The notes under the pieces: generated by a model
What the model was told of the DNA's origin: nothing
Database searches by the model: none
Seen by the model: the letters and a program-made list of their open reading frames with translations, nothing else
Translations under genes and position numbers: made by a program
DNA from: Paenarthrobacter aurescens TC1
GTDB taxonomy: Bacteria > Actinomycetota > Actinomycetes > Actinomycetales > Micrococcaceae
Length of the DNA stretch: 64,000 nucleotides
Assembly: GCA_000014925.1 (NCBI GenBank)
Contig: CP000474.1
Coordinates: 1-64,000, forward strand
Reading direction: 5' to 3'
Part shown: positions 12,382 through 20,276 of the stretch, piece by piece
Numbering within the stretch: the first letter of the stretch is position 1
How the letters are laid out: each line of letters starts with the position of its first letter

Positions 12382-13290
12382 GTGAACCTTCTCATTGCCG
12401 CGCTCGGTGTACTGGGTGTGGCCTCCTCCGGACCCCTCATTGCCGGCACGCTCGGTGCCACCTCAGTGACAGCATTGGCAATCGCGTTCTGGCGCAACGC
12501 GATCGGCGCCGTGGTGATGGCGGGCCCCGTCGTCATCCGGGAGCCGAAGGCATTCGGGAGGATCACGCGCCGTGAATTCGGCTGGTCCGCGGTAGCGGCC
12601 GTGGCACTGGCCTTCCACTTCGCGTGCTTCATCACCGCCTTGCAGCTGACGTCCGTGGCGGCCGCTACTGCCTTGGTGTGCCTGCAGTCGGGTTGGATTG
12701 CCGTCTTCCAGTTGTTTCGGGGGACACGGCACCGGTGGCCGGTTCTTGTAGGCCTGGGCATTGCGTTCGGGGGCGTTGTGGCCATCACCGGGTTCGACAT
12801 GGGTTCATCCCCCGAAGCGCTTCTGGGCGACCTCTTGGCCCTTGCTGGCGGTGCCTTGGCCGGGCTGTACACCCTGGCTGGGGGCAAAGCACGCCAGTCC
12901 ATGGGGACGGGAACTTACACGACGCTCTGCTACGGCATGTGCGCGGCGATTGTGGCGGTGATGGCTTTGTTCAGCGGCCAGCCGCTGGCAGGGTTCGACG
13001 CCGGCGGTTGGCTTGGCATTATTGCCATCACCGTTTGTGCGCAGTTGGTGGGACACACGGCGTTCAACCACTTGCTGGCCACCATGAGCCCGTTACTGGT
13101 TTCCATGATCATCCTGCTGGAGATTCCAGGTGCTGCCATCCTGGCGGCCATTTTCCTCAATGAAACCCTGCCTGCCGGAACTTATGCGGGTTTGGCGCTG
13201 ATCTTGGTGGGTCTGGCAGTCGTCGTCTCCGGTCAGCGGCGTGGGCGGCCGGTAGCAGACCGGCGCGAAGCCGAGCTGGGCGCGGACTAA
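12382..13290 (+). CDS. EamA-family (DMT) transporter
   Basis: A 302-residue integral membrane protein of the drug/metabolite transporter superfamily, made of two EamA repeats with about ten membrane segments. It starts directly with the hydrophobic NLLIAALGVLGVASSG. The second repeat begins near residue 150 with LLGDLLALAGGALAGLYTL. The GTG at 12382 was chosen because the alternative ATG at 12349 adds an unlikely polar 11-residue tail. The charged C-terminus follows the last helix. Substrate cannot be told from sequence; family members export amino acids, metabolites or drugs. Confidence 0.8.
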   Translation: MNLLIAALGVLGVASSGPLIAGTLGATSVTALAIAFWRNAIGAVVMAGPVVIREPKAFGRITRREFGWSAVAAVALAFHFACFITALQLTSVAAATALVCLQSGWIAVFQLFRGTRHRWPVLVGLGIAFGGVVAITGFDMGSSPEALLGDLLALAGGALAGLYTLAGGKARQSMGTGTYTTLCYGMCAAIVAVMALFSGQPLAGFDAGGWLGIIAITVCAQLVGHTAFNHLLATMSPLLVSMIILLEIPGAAILAAIFLNETLPAGTYAGLALILVGLAVVVSGQRRGRPVADRREAELGAD

Positions 13291-13308
13291 GGTGCCGCCG
13301 TCGGGCGT

Positions 13309-14184
13309 TTACACACCGCCGCGGCGGGCGCCTTGCGCCGAGTTGGCCGTGTGGATGGCACGAAGCAACTTGGCCGGGAAGTACACCGAGAAGAACACCA
13401 CCATGGGTGCCTTCAGCGCCATTTTCTTGACGTTGTGGGCCTTGTACGTTCGATCGAAACGCTGGACGTAATATCGGTAGTCCCGCGGCGAGTCCTCAAG
13501 CCGCCGGGCAGACATCCCGGACACCATCTGGGGCAGGTACTGCACTTTGAGGTCGTGCTCGAACAGGTGCAGCGAAAGATCAATGTCCTCGTGCATCTCG
13601 TCTTTGGGATCCAGGCACGTTTCATCACGGATGGTCTCCCATGCCGAGCGGCGAAGGGCCATGTTGGAGCCGAAGAGGAAATGGTACTGGTGCTTCGCTA
13701 GGCGGAGCATAAGCTGGCGCATCTTGTCGTCCGCTTTGAGTCCAAAGCGGCGCATGGGCATGTCGTAATAAACCACGGGACCCGTAGCTGCGGCGACGGA
13801 CGGGTCCATGAATGCCTTTTGGACTTGCTCCACCCAGTCCGGTTCAAGGACGGAGTCAGCGTCGATGCGGCCCACCACGTCCCCTGTGGCGTTGTTCAGC
13901 CCGTGGTTGCGTGTGGGGATCAGGCCCTGGGTGGATTCCTGGCTCAAGAGGATGATGGGACTCTCGGGGTATTCCTGCTGCATCTGGAGCACGATCCTGG
14001 CCGTGCGATCCGTTGACAGGTTATCCACCACGATGATCTCTTCGGCGGGAACAGACTGGTAGATGGCCGCGATGAGGCACTGGCGAATGACGCTTTCCTC
14101 GTTATACGCCGGGATGACGATGGACACACCCGGAGGTTCCGGAGCGTCCTGGAGGGCACCCGCAAGGGGTCTATCGGCTGACAT
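13309..14184 (-). CDS. Glycosyltransferase family 2
   Basis: A 291-residue GT-A fold enzyme. The nucleotide-sugar-binding N-terminus is VSIVIPAYNEESVI near residue 20, followed by IIVVDNLSTDRT, the acceptor-side RNHGLNNATGD, and the metal-binding RIDADSVLEPDW near residue 125. No obvious membrane segment is seen apart from a hydrophobic stretch near the C-terminus (VVFFSVYF). Such enzymes build polysaccharide or glycolipid from nucleotide sugars; donor and acceptor are unknown. It is convergent with the EamA gene, and no partner gene suggests a pathway. Confidence 0.82.
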   Translation of the reverse strand: MSADRPLAGALQDAPEPPGVSIVIPAYNEESVIRQCLIAAIYQSVPAEEIIVVDNLSTDRTARIVLQMQQEYPESPIILLSQESTQGLIPTRNHGLNNATGDVVGRIDADSVLEPDWVEQVQKAFMDPSVAAATGPVVYYDMPMRRFGLKADDKMRQLMLRLAKHQYHFLFGSNMALRRSAWETIRDETCLDPKDEMHEDIDLSLHLFEHDLKVQYLPQMVSGMSARRLEDSPRDYRYYVQRFDRTYKAHNVKKMALKAPMVVFFSVYFPAKLLRAIHTANSAQGARRGGV

Positions 14185-14328
14185 CCCCTCAAATCTAACA
14201 CCCGGGGCGTTGCGTCCAATGGAGGCTAGGGTTACAAGCCGGCAAACACTGAAGGGACCACGGCTGACGCCATGATCCCTTCAGATGCTTGACTTGCTGG
14301 CCCTTGATTGAGGCCGTATGTTCAGGGT

Positions 14329-15300
14329 TTAGCTTTGTGCACCCTTGGCGTCTGAGTCCTTGCCTTCGGTGTCCTTTTGCAGGCTGGCCGCAATGTTCTT
14401 GACGGCAGTCTTGGCGTCGGTTGCCACCTTCTCGGTGGAATCCTCCACGTTCTTGAAGGCGTCTTTGGTTGCCTGCTCGGCCTCAGCTGCGGCTTCTTCC
14501 GGCGTGATGTCCGAAGCCTTCGGCTCAGCAACTGCTGCTGTAGCCGACACAGAGGCTCCGGCCGGAGCCGGAGTGGAACTCGTTGCCGGAACCGGAGCGG
14601 GCGTCGGCGTCACCGGTGAAGGGGTCTTCCACGGATCTTCAACCGGCTTGGAGGCCTTCCAAGCAGCAACACCGGCAGCAGCGGCGGCGGCAATGACCGT
14701 GACGATCAACCAACCGCGCTTCTTGGGCTTCGGTTCCTTGACCAGCGTGGTGGAGACGGCCTTGCTGGCTTGGTCCGCAACTGCCTTGATCTGCTTGCCA
14801 GTGGCGTGGGCTTGCTCCTGGACACTGTGGACAACACCCGAATCAACCAGCTTCTGGGCTACGGCATCCACCTGTGCCGGCGCGTTCTCCAAGGCATGGT
14901 GAACGGCTACCGAAGCCTGGCCCAGCTGCTCGGAGAGCCTGGGCAGGTATTCGTCAACAACCTTGTCCCGCGCGTGGCCGAGTGCCGGAGTTGCCCTGTT
15001 GAGGGTCTCCTGGATCCTGGGTGTGGCGTCTTCAACTACGTCATGGATCTTCGGCGCGAGGTGCGCCAACCCGTCCTGAATCCGCGGCGTTACAACTGCA
15101 ACGCCGTCGGCGAGGTTGTGCGCAGCGGACTTCAGCCCCTCTTGGATCTTGGGGGAAGCGCTGTCAATGCCGTGCTGGATACGCGGAACAGCCCAATTGA
15201 CGGCTGCTTCCACGCGTGGCGCAGCCCAGTCGCGGGCGTTATCCACACCGGCCGTGACTGATTGTTCGAGTTCGCGGGCAATACGGTCTGATTTCTTCAC
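14329..15300 (-). CDS. Membrane protein with 11-residue proline-phased helical repeats
   Basis: The product is 323 residues from GTG 15300, chosen because GGGAGG lies just upstream; a longer frame reaches 15357. Residues 28-115 hold repeats starting Pro-Arg/Lys-Ile-Gln. Prolines fall at 28, 39, 50, 72, 83, 94 and 105, exactly 11 apart with one missed step at 61. This pattern recalls amphipathic 11/22-mer repeats of exchangeable apolipoproteins. A basic KPKKRG leads into one membrane segment at about 197-213. The remaining ~110 residues are Pro/Ala/Thr-rich, then charged and helical. No enzyme motif is seen and the function is unknown. It is divergent from the cyclophilin gene. Confidence 0.75.
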   Translation of the reverse strand: MKKSDRIARELEQSVTAGVDNARDWAAPRVEAAVNWAVPRIQHGIDSASPKIQEGLKSAAHNLADGVAVVTPRIQDGLAHLAPKIHDVVEDATPRIQETLNRATPALGHARDKVVDEYLPRLSEQLGQASVAVHHALENAPAQVDAVAQKLVDSGVVHSVQEQAHATGKQIKAVADQASKAVSTTLVKEPKPKKRGWLIVTVIAAAAAAGVAAWKASKPVEDPWKTPSPVTPTPAPVPATSSTPAPAGASVSATAAVAEPKASDITPEEAAAEAEQATKDAFKNVEDSTEKVATDAKTAVKNIAASLQKDTEGKDSDAKGAQS

Positions 15301-15454
15301 AACTACCTCCCGATACACATGCTCGTTTGTTGCTAGCCTACGTCGCTTGTGGAACACCGGCTATTCATCTGTCCGAGTTCGTCCCGGATTTCACCGAGCG
15401 CGGAACCGGCTTTACAGCCGGACGGGCGTTGACCCTGCATGGAAGAATGGGCCC

Positions 15455-15997
15455 ATGACCATCGCAACCGCAAAAGCAACGATCCACACGAGCCTCGGCG
15501 ACATCAAGGTTGACCTCTTCGGCAACCACGCCCCCAAGACGGTCGCCAACTTCGTTGGCCTGGCCACGGGCGAAAAGTCCTGGAACCACCCCGAAACCGG
15601 CGAAGACAAGACCGGCACCCCGCTTTACAACGGCACCATCTTCCACCGGATCATCAAAGATTTCATGATCCAGGCAGGCGACCCCTTGGGCCGCGGCGTG
15701 GGTGGACCGGGCTACCAGTTCGATGACGAAATCCACCCGGAACTGACCTTCAACGCTCCGTACAAGCTTGCTATGGCCAACGCCGGCATCCAGATGGGCA
15801 AGGGCACCAACGGGTCACAGTTCTTCATCACCACCGTGAACACGGACTGGCTGTTCGGCAAGCACAGCATCTTCGGTGAAGTGACGGACGAAGAGTCCCG
15901 CAAGGTTGTTGACGCGATCGAGTCCGTCCGCACGGGCATGGGCGACCGCCCGGTTGAGGACGTCGTCATCAACAGCATCGACATCGAACAGCTCTAG
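15455..15997 (+). CDS. ppiA: Cyclophilin-type peptidyl-prolyl cis-trans isomerase
   Basis: Catalyses proline isomerisation in folding proteins. The product is 180 residues with no signal peptide, so cytoplasmic. Core motifs are TVANFVGLATG, the catalytic FHRIIKDFMIQAGDP, MANAGIQMGKGTNGSQFFITT and WLFGKHSIFGEV. The ATG at 15455 starts the recognisable domain (MTIATAKATIHTSLGDI). The same frame is open far upstream to 15116, but that part overlaps the divergent gene and is not cyclophilin. A rhomboid gene follows 21 bases later, probably in the same transcript, as is common in Actinobacteria. Confidence 0.95.
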   Translation: MTIATAKATIHTSLGDIKVDLFGNHAPKTVANFVGLATGEKSWNHPETGEDKTGTPLYNGTIFHRIIKDFMIQAGDPLGRGVGGPGYQFDDEIHPELTFNAPYKLAMANAGIQMGKGTNGSQFFITTVNTDWLFGKHSIFGEVTDEESRKVVDAIESVRTGMGDRPVEDVVINSIDIEQL

Positions 15998-16018
15998 TCG
16001 CACGCTGAACCAGAGCCC

Positions 16019-16873
16019 ATGAGTTACGGAATTCCGTCGGCCGAGCCGTCCGCTGATATTCCGGTGTGCCCCAGGCACCCGGACAGGCCCTCCTATGTGC
16101 GGTGCCAGCGCTGCGGGCGCCCTGCGTGCCCCGAGTGCCAGCGGGCGGCCGCCGTCGGGTTCCAATGCGTTGACTGCGTCAACGAACAAAAACGTACGAC
16201 GCCGACATATCGCTCACCGTATGGCGGAGCTTTGGCAGTAGGCCGGCCTTTGGTGACGTTCGTAATCATCGGTCTGTGCGCACTGGTTTATGTCCTTCAG
16301 TGGATTGTGCCCGGGGACGCAGTCTTCGAGGACTTTGCGTTCGCCAACATCTTTGCCGTCAGTGAGCCATGGCGCATGGTCACGGCGGCGTTCTTGCACT
16401 CGCAGGGCTTCCTGCTCCATATCGTCCTGAACATGTATACGCTGTGGATTTTCGGACAAGCCCTTGAGCCGTTGCTCGGGCGGATCCGATTCCTCGCTGT
16501 GTATCTGATCTCCGCAATTGGCGGATCCGTGGGCTTCCTTGCCCTGACTCCCACATTGCCCCCGGTGGGAGTGGTAGGTGCTTCCGGTGCCATCTTCGGT
16601 CTCTTCGGCGCCATGCTTGTTGTGCAGCGGCACAGGGGTGGAGAGACCAAGCAACTGTGGGTCTTGATCGCCATCAATGGCGCCATTGGCTTCTTCGTGC
16701 CCAGCATTGCATGGCAAGCCCACCTGGGCGGCCTGATTACCGGAGGCCTGGCTGCTGCCGCAATCGCCTATGCTCCGCGCGGCAAGAACCAGGCCCTGCT
16801 CCAAGCCGGCGGGTTGGTTCTGGTGGCGGGCCTGTTGGCCGTAGTCACATGGTTCCGCGTCACCGCTGGATAG
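16019..16873 (+). CDS. Rhomboid family intramembrane serine protease
   Basis: Cleaves membrane-embedded substrates. The product is 284 residues. Residues 15-60 are a cysteine/histidine-rich B-box-like zinc motif (CPRHPDRPSYVRCQRCG, then CPEC and CVDC), followed by six or so membrane helices. The catalytic serine lies in GASGAIFGLFG near residue 188 and the catalytic histidine in WQAHLGGLITGG near residue 235. It follows the cyclophilin closely. The last 14 bases overlap the 3' end of the convergent GyrI-like pseudogene. The zinc-motif/rhomboid fusion is widespread in Actinobacteria; substrates are unknown. Confidence 0.9.
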   Translation: MSYGIPSAEPSADIPVCPRHPDRPSYVRCQRCGRPACPECQRAAAVGFQCVDCVNEQKRTTPTYRSPYGGALAVGRPLVTFVIIGLCALVYVLQWIVPGDAVFEDFAFANIFAVSEPWRMVTAAFLHSQGFLLHIVLNMYTLWIFGQALEPLLGRIRFLAVYLISAIGGSVGFLALTPTLPPVGVVGASGAIFGLFGAMLVVQRHRGGETKQLWVLIAINGAIGFFVPSIAWQAHLGGLITGGLAAAAIAYAPRGKNQALLQAGGLVLVAGLLAVVTWFRVTAG

Positions 16874-17488
16874 CGGGCTCGTTCAAGACCGGCTGCCGCA
16901 GGATGGTCTTGAGTTTCTCGGCCGCAGTGCGGCGAGGATCGCCCAGGTAGATCTCGTGGTGCCTGCCGGTCATCGTCAGTGACTGTTCCGGAATGAACTT
17001 GGTGTGCATCTCTTCAAGGACCGGACCTTCATCGTCGTACGGCCCTACGTGAAGCGTTTGCACGCACAAACCTTCATTGAGGGGCTCCAAGCGCAGTGCT
17101 TCCAGAAGCGGGGCCTCCCCCTTCTTGGCGACGGTCTCCCGCGCCATATCCACGTGCTCCTGCGTGATCCATTCGGGGACCATGTTCATCAATGTCCAGT
17201 CCCAGCGTGATTTGTCCCTGGCGCTGGTAAGGACTCCATATCGTCGGACCACCACAAAGCTTCAAGCGGCATCACCGTGTAGTCCTGGCCGAGCTCACCC
17301 TTGCTGAAGAACTTCAATTTATAGGCGACGGGATACAGCGTAGCCAGCGAGTCCTTGTAGGACTGCGCCGTGTTGGGGTCACCGTGACCGTCGATCATCA
17401 AGAACTGCAAAGTGGGAACGCTGACCACCGAGAACCGGCCGTGCTTGGCACTGTAGCTGGAGATCTGCTTCTTGAAGTCGCTCTTCAT
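16860..17488 (-). pseudogene. GyrI-like domain protein, frameshifted
   Basis: Two overlapping minus-strand frames together make one ~210-residue GyrI-like small-molecule-binding protein. The upstream frame (from ATG 17488) gives MKSDFKKQISSYSAKHGRF through LEALWWSDDMESL. It then runs off into PAPGTNH. The downstream frame resumes with TSARDKSRWDW and continues to the family-typical MTGRHHEIYLGDPRR and LRTILRQPV-like end. The join needs one base restored near 17229-17231. Both halves look otherwise intact, so this is either a recent one-base deletion or a sequencing error. The 3' end overlaps the rhomboid gene by 14 bases. Confidence 0.75.
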
Positions 17489-17539
17489 GACACCACCGTA
17501 CTCTCAGGGCTTATCCACAGACTTTATCCACAGTGTGCG

Positions 17540-17559
17540 TAACTTACATGCGTGTAGTT
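17540..17559 (+). repeat. Imperfect dyad repeat, copy 1
   Basis: TAACTTACATGCGTGTAGTT matches 18 of 20 bases of a copy 219 bases downstream; only the central two bases differ. Each copy is a partial inverted repeat (ACTTACA against TGTAGT), as in operators or protein-binding sites. No gene start is near. Confidence 0.5.
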
Positions 17560-17758
17560 AGCCTCCGAAACCGTCCGTACGCTCGTCAGGACGGTAGATA
17601 TCCCCCGAAAGGCATGCGTTTCTCCACATCTGTGGATAACTTTGTCCCCGTCGAGAGAGAATATGTGGACAAACGGCCCATATTTTTGGCGGCTGTGGAC
17701 AACCCTGTTAATACGGCTGTGGGCAGCCATATATCAACAGGCTTATCAACAGTGTTAA

Positions 17759-17778
17759 TAACTTACACTCGTGTAGTT
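17759..17778 (+). repeat. Imperfect dyad repeat, copy 2
   Basis: TAACTTACACTCGTGTAGTT, the second copy of the element at 17540-17559. Both lie within the DnaA-box cluster, between boxes, so a role in the same nucleoprotein structure is possible but unproven. Confidence 0.5.
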
Positions 17779-18211
17779 CAACCCGTCGGAAGGGCTGTAA
17801 AGCCCGGCAAAGCAGTGATCTGGATCTGGAAACCCACACGTTTTCCCCAGTTGTGGATAACTTGTGGGTATGGGGTTGTTGTTAAGTGGGTAAGTCCTCA
17901 GCCGCTCTCGGTAACGCGGACGAGCCTTTGGGCCGGAAGGTAGGGCCCGAGTCTTCCCTTGGCAAATCGGACAATCCCGAGAAGCTGAACTTTAAGTGAA
18001 GCTTGGGGCACTATCCACAGCGCGGTGCACAGTGGGTAAAAGTCTGTCGGGTCCGGCTCCAGGTCTGCGATCGCCGGGTTGGTGCTGTTTTTCCCCACAA
18101 CTACGTGGATGTCCACAGAAGTTATCCACGCCTGTGGATAAAGTTACACACTTCTGTGGACAAGCGCTGTGGACTAACGGAAGCGATTCGGCGTCGGCGA
18201 AGACGGCAAAC

Positions 18212-18811
18212 TTACGTCCAAACTCCCGAGGCACCCCGACGGTGACTATCCATCAGATGGGTGTCGATGATGCCCACGGCTTCCATGAGGGCATACATGG
18301 TGGTTGGGCCCACGAAAGCGAAACCCTTCTTTCTGAGGGCCTTGGACAACGCGATCGACTCCGGGGACGTCGTGGGGATGTCGGCCATGGTGCTGGGCGT
18401 CGGCGTGTTTTCGGGTTGGAACGACCAAACGAAGTCCACCAGGCCGCCCTCGTCGCGCAAGGCAATGGTGGCCTTGGCATTGGTGATGGCTGCCTTGATC
18501 TTTAGTCTGTTGCGCACAATTCCGGCGTCAAGCATGAGCCGCTCCACGTCGGCTTCGGTGAAGGCAGCGACACTCTCCGGATGGAAGTCCAGGAAGACCT
18601 TCCTGAAAGCATCCCGTTTCCGAAGAATGGTGGCCCAAGACAGGCCGGCTTGGAACGCTTCGAGGCTGATGCGCTCGTACATGCCCTGCTCATCGCGGAC
18701 AGGCATTCCCCACTCGTGATCGTAGTAGGCCTGCATGAGGGTGTCAGAGGCAGCCCACAGCGGACGTGCCAAGCCATCCTCGCCGAGGACGGTGCCGTTA
18801 TCCGGGGTCAT
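18212..18811 (-). CDS. tag: DNA-3-methyladenine glycosylase I
   Basis: Excises 3-methyladenine from alkylated DNA to start base-excision repair. The 199-residue product aligns by eye with E. coli Tag: YYDHEWGMPV, ISLEAFQAGLSWATILRKR, DAGIVRNRLKI, VDFVWSF and KALRKKGFAFVGPTTMYA. Oddly, the zinc ligands of E. coli Tag (C4, H17, H175, C179) appear here as Pro, Tyr, His and Ser, so the metal site is probably missing. It lies downstream of, and in line with, the alkB operon after a 104-base gap. Its 3' end abuts the DnaA-box region. Confidence 0.93.
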   Translation of the reverse strand: MTPDNGTVLGEDGLARPLWAASDTLMQAYYDHEWGMPVRDEQGMYERISLEAFQAGLSWATILRKRDAFRKVFLDFHPESVAAFTEADVERLMLDAGIVRNRLKIKAAITNAKATIALRDEGGLVDFVWSFQPENTPTPSTMADIPTTSPESIALSKALRKKGFAFVGPTTMYALMEAVGIIDTHLMDSHRRGASGVWT

Positions 18812-18915
18812 GCATGCTCCTTTGCAGCCGGGCCGCTCCCGTGGCCGACCAGTAATTCAGCTTCCGGGGATATTCTGCCCGGTGCCTCTGACATTCTTGG
18901 GGTGGGACTCCGGAA

Positions 18916-19650
18916 TCACGACAACCCCGTCACCCGCATGGTGATGTTGATACGACCTTCTGAGAGGCCGCACCCATCCGGTGCCGTTCCCGGGAGGACT
19001 TTGGGGATGCCGTGATAAGAGAACCGTGCAGGTCCTCCAAAGACGAAGAGGTCTCCGGAACGAAGTTCAACGTCGGTGTAGGGCTTGGTCCGTGTCTTCG
19101 TATTTCCAAACCGAAAGACGCACGTCTCTCCTATGCTGAGCGAAACCACAGGTGCGCTGGAGCGCTCGTCCTTGTCTTGATGCATTCCCATGGCAGCGCC
19201 GTCATTGTAGAAGTTCACCAGGGCAGCGTCGGGTGTGTACTGGTTGGCAAGCCCACTCAGCGAGCTCGTTACCTCATCGAGTTCAACGCCTTCATCGCCT
19301 GGCGAGTAGGCCGCTTCCAGTGCTTTACGGCCCAATCGCACCATCCAGTCCGGGAAGTCGAGCACGGGACGACCGTTGACGTCCGTGGCTTCCCTTGTGT
19401 ACCGGTAAGGCTGCCAGTGCCAACCAAGGCAAACGGTTCGAACCGACATCTGGTGTCCGCCCGGAAGGGTGGCGGCACGCAGGGGAACCGGCCCTTGGGT
19501 CCATTCGCCAAAGCGCGCCACGATCCATCGTTGCTGCTCAAGGGTGAGCCAACCAGGAACGTGGATGGCACCGGGCGCAATCAGGCGGGGACCGGCGTCG
19601 TGCCCTTCCGGCTGGAGAAGTTCCAACGGAAACAGGGCGTCGTCACTCAT
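18916..19650 (-). CDS. alkB: AlkB-type alpha-ketoglutarate-dependent DNA dioxygenase
   Basis: Oxidatively removes methyl groups such as 1-methyladenine and 3-methylcytosine, using Fe(II) and 2-oxoglutarate. The product is 244 residues. The iron triad is H157 and D159 in MGMHQDKDE plus H213 in RFSYHGIPKV. The oxoglutarate-binding arginines are in RINITMR near 233-239. The substrate-side YTPDAALVNFYNDG precedes the triad. Its ATG overlaps the stop of the upstream methyltransferase gene by four bases, so it is the last gene of a coupled repair operon. No truncation seen. Confidence 0.93.
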   Translation of the reverse strand: MSDDALFPLELLQPEGHDAGPRLIAPGAIHVPGWLTLEQQRWIVARFGEWTQGPVPLRAATLPGGHQMSVRTVCLGWHWQPYRYTREATDVNGRPVLDFPDWMVRLGRKALEAAYSPGDEGVELDEVTSSLSGLANQYTPDAALVNFYNDGAAMGMHQDKDERSSAPVVSLSIGETCVFRFGNTKTRTKPYTDVELRSGDLFVFGGPARFSYHGIPKVLPGTAPDGCGLSEGRINITMRVTGLS

Positions 19651-20276
19651 GCCGCCGCCTCAAGGCGGAGCAATGCGCGTTTGGCCTCGCTTCCGCCAAG
19701 ATAGCCGCCGAAACTGCCGTCGGACTTCACTACCCGGTGGCACGGCACAATGAGGGGCAAAGGGTTGGTGGCGCAGGCGGTTCCCACGGCGCGTACCGCG
19801 TTGGGGCTGCCGGCTGCCTGGGCCACCTGGGCATAGCTGGCTGTGTTGCCATACGGGATCCGAGGCAGATGACGCAGAACGTTAAGACGGAAACCGCGGG
19901 ACAAACGGAAGTCCAGCGTGAGGTCAAACTCCTTCCGGGCGCCTGTGAAGTACTCGTCGAGTTCCCGCGCGGCGTCGTCCAACCGGGCCGGTGCCTCAAG
20001 GATCCGTGGACTTACGGTATTAGCCAGGAGCTGCAGGACGGACTGGTGGTCTTCCACCTCGAATGCCACGCGGATAATTCCCCGATCCGTGGCAGCCAAG
20101 AGGAGTTTCCCTAACGGGGAGTCCACAATCCTGTACGCGATGTCCAAAGTGTGGGTGAGCTGAGCGTCGCTCTCCAACCGGGCATGGAGGCTGGCCATGG
20201 CCAGTTCGAGTCCTGCGTCCAACGGTTTCAGAAGCGAAACGACCTCGGCGTGATCGGGGCTGAGTTCAAGTGTCAT
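19647..20276 (-). CDS. Methylated-DNA--protein-cysteine methyltransferase with N-terminal extension
   Basis: Transfers the alkyl group from O6-alkylguanine to its own cysteine. The product is 209 residues, with the acceptor Cys179 in IVPCHRVV and the helix-turn-helix region YGNTASYAQVAQAAGSPNAVRAVG before it. Residues 1-48 precede the usual SPLGKL start and match no domain I recognise; there is no AdaA zinc motif. It begins one base inside the sigma-factor stop (TGATG) and overlaps alkB by four bases. Its place directly behind a sigma factor, where an anti-sigma gene often lies, makes a sensor role possible. It is distinct from the second copy at 20803. Confidence 0.9.
   Translation of the reverse strand: MTLELSPDHAEVVSLLKPLDAGLELAMASLHARLESDAQLTHTLDIAYRIVDSPLGKLLLAATDRGIIRVAFEVEDHQSVLQLLANTVSPRILEAPARLDDAARELDEYFTGARKEFDLTLDFRLSRGFRLNVLRHLPRIPYGNTASYAQVAQAAGSPNAVRAVGTACATNPLPLIVPCHRVVKSDGSFGGYLGGSEAKRALLRLEAAA

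Larger units (their letters stand above)
17511..18176. other. Dense DnaA-box cluster in a 0.7 kb gene-free region
   Basis: The whole stretch 17489-18211 lacks a credible gene but is packed with DnaA boxes. Perfect TTATCCACA copies are at 17511-17519 and 17524-17532 (plus), and 17631-17639, 17852-17860 and 18133-18141 (minus). Single-mismatch copies are at 17664-17672, 17694-17702, 17743-17751, 18011-18019, 18122-18130 and 18155-18163. An AT-richer segment lies around 17678-17780. This exceeds the box count in the dnaA-dnaN spacer. It could be a second origin element, a DnaA-titration site (like datA) or a DnaA-reactivating site. Function is inferred only from boxes. Confidence 0.7.

Noticed and set aside
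17533..17943. A 136-codon frame in the DnaA-box region
   Set aside because: The frame runs through repeated box sequence and has biased, non-coding-like composition; no family resemblance.
17996..18505. A 169-codon plus-strand frame spanning the box cluster and tag
   Set aside because: Its second half is antisense to the well-supported tag gene.
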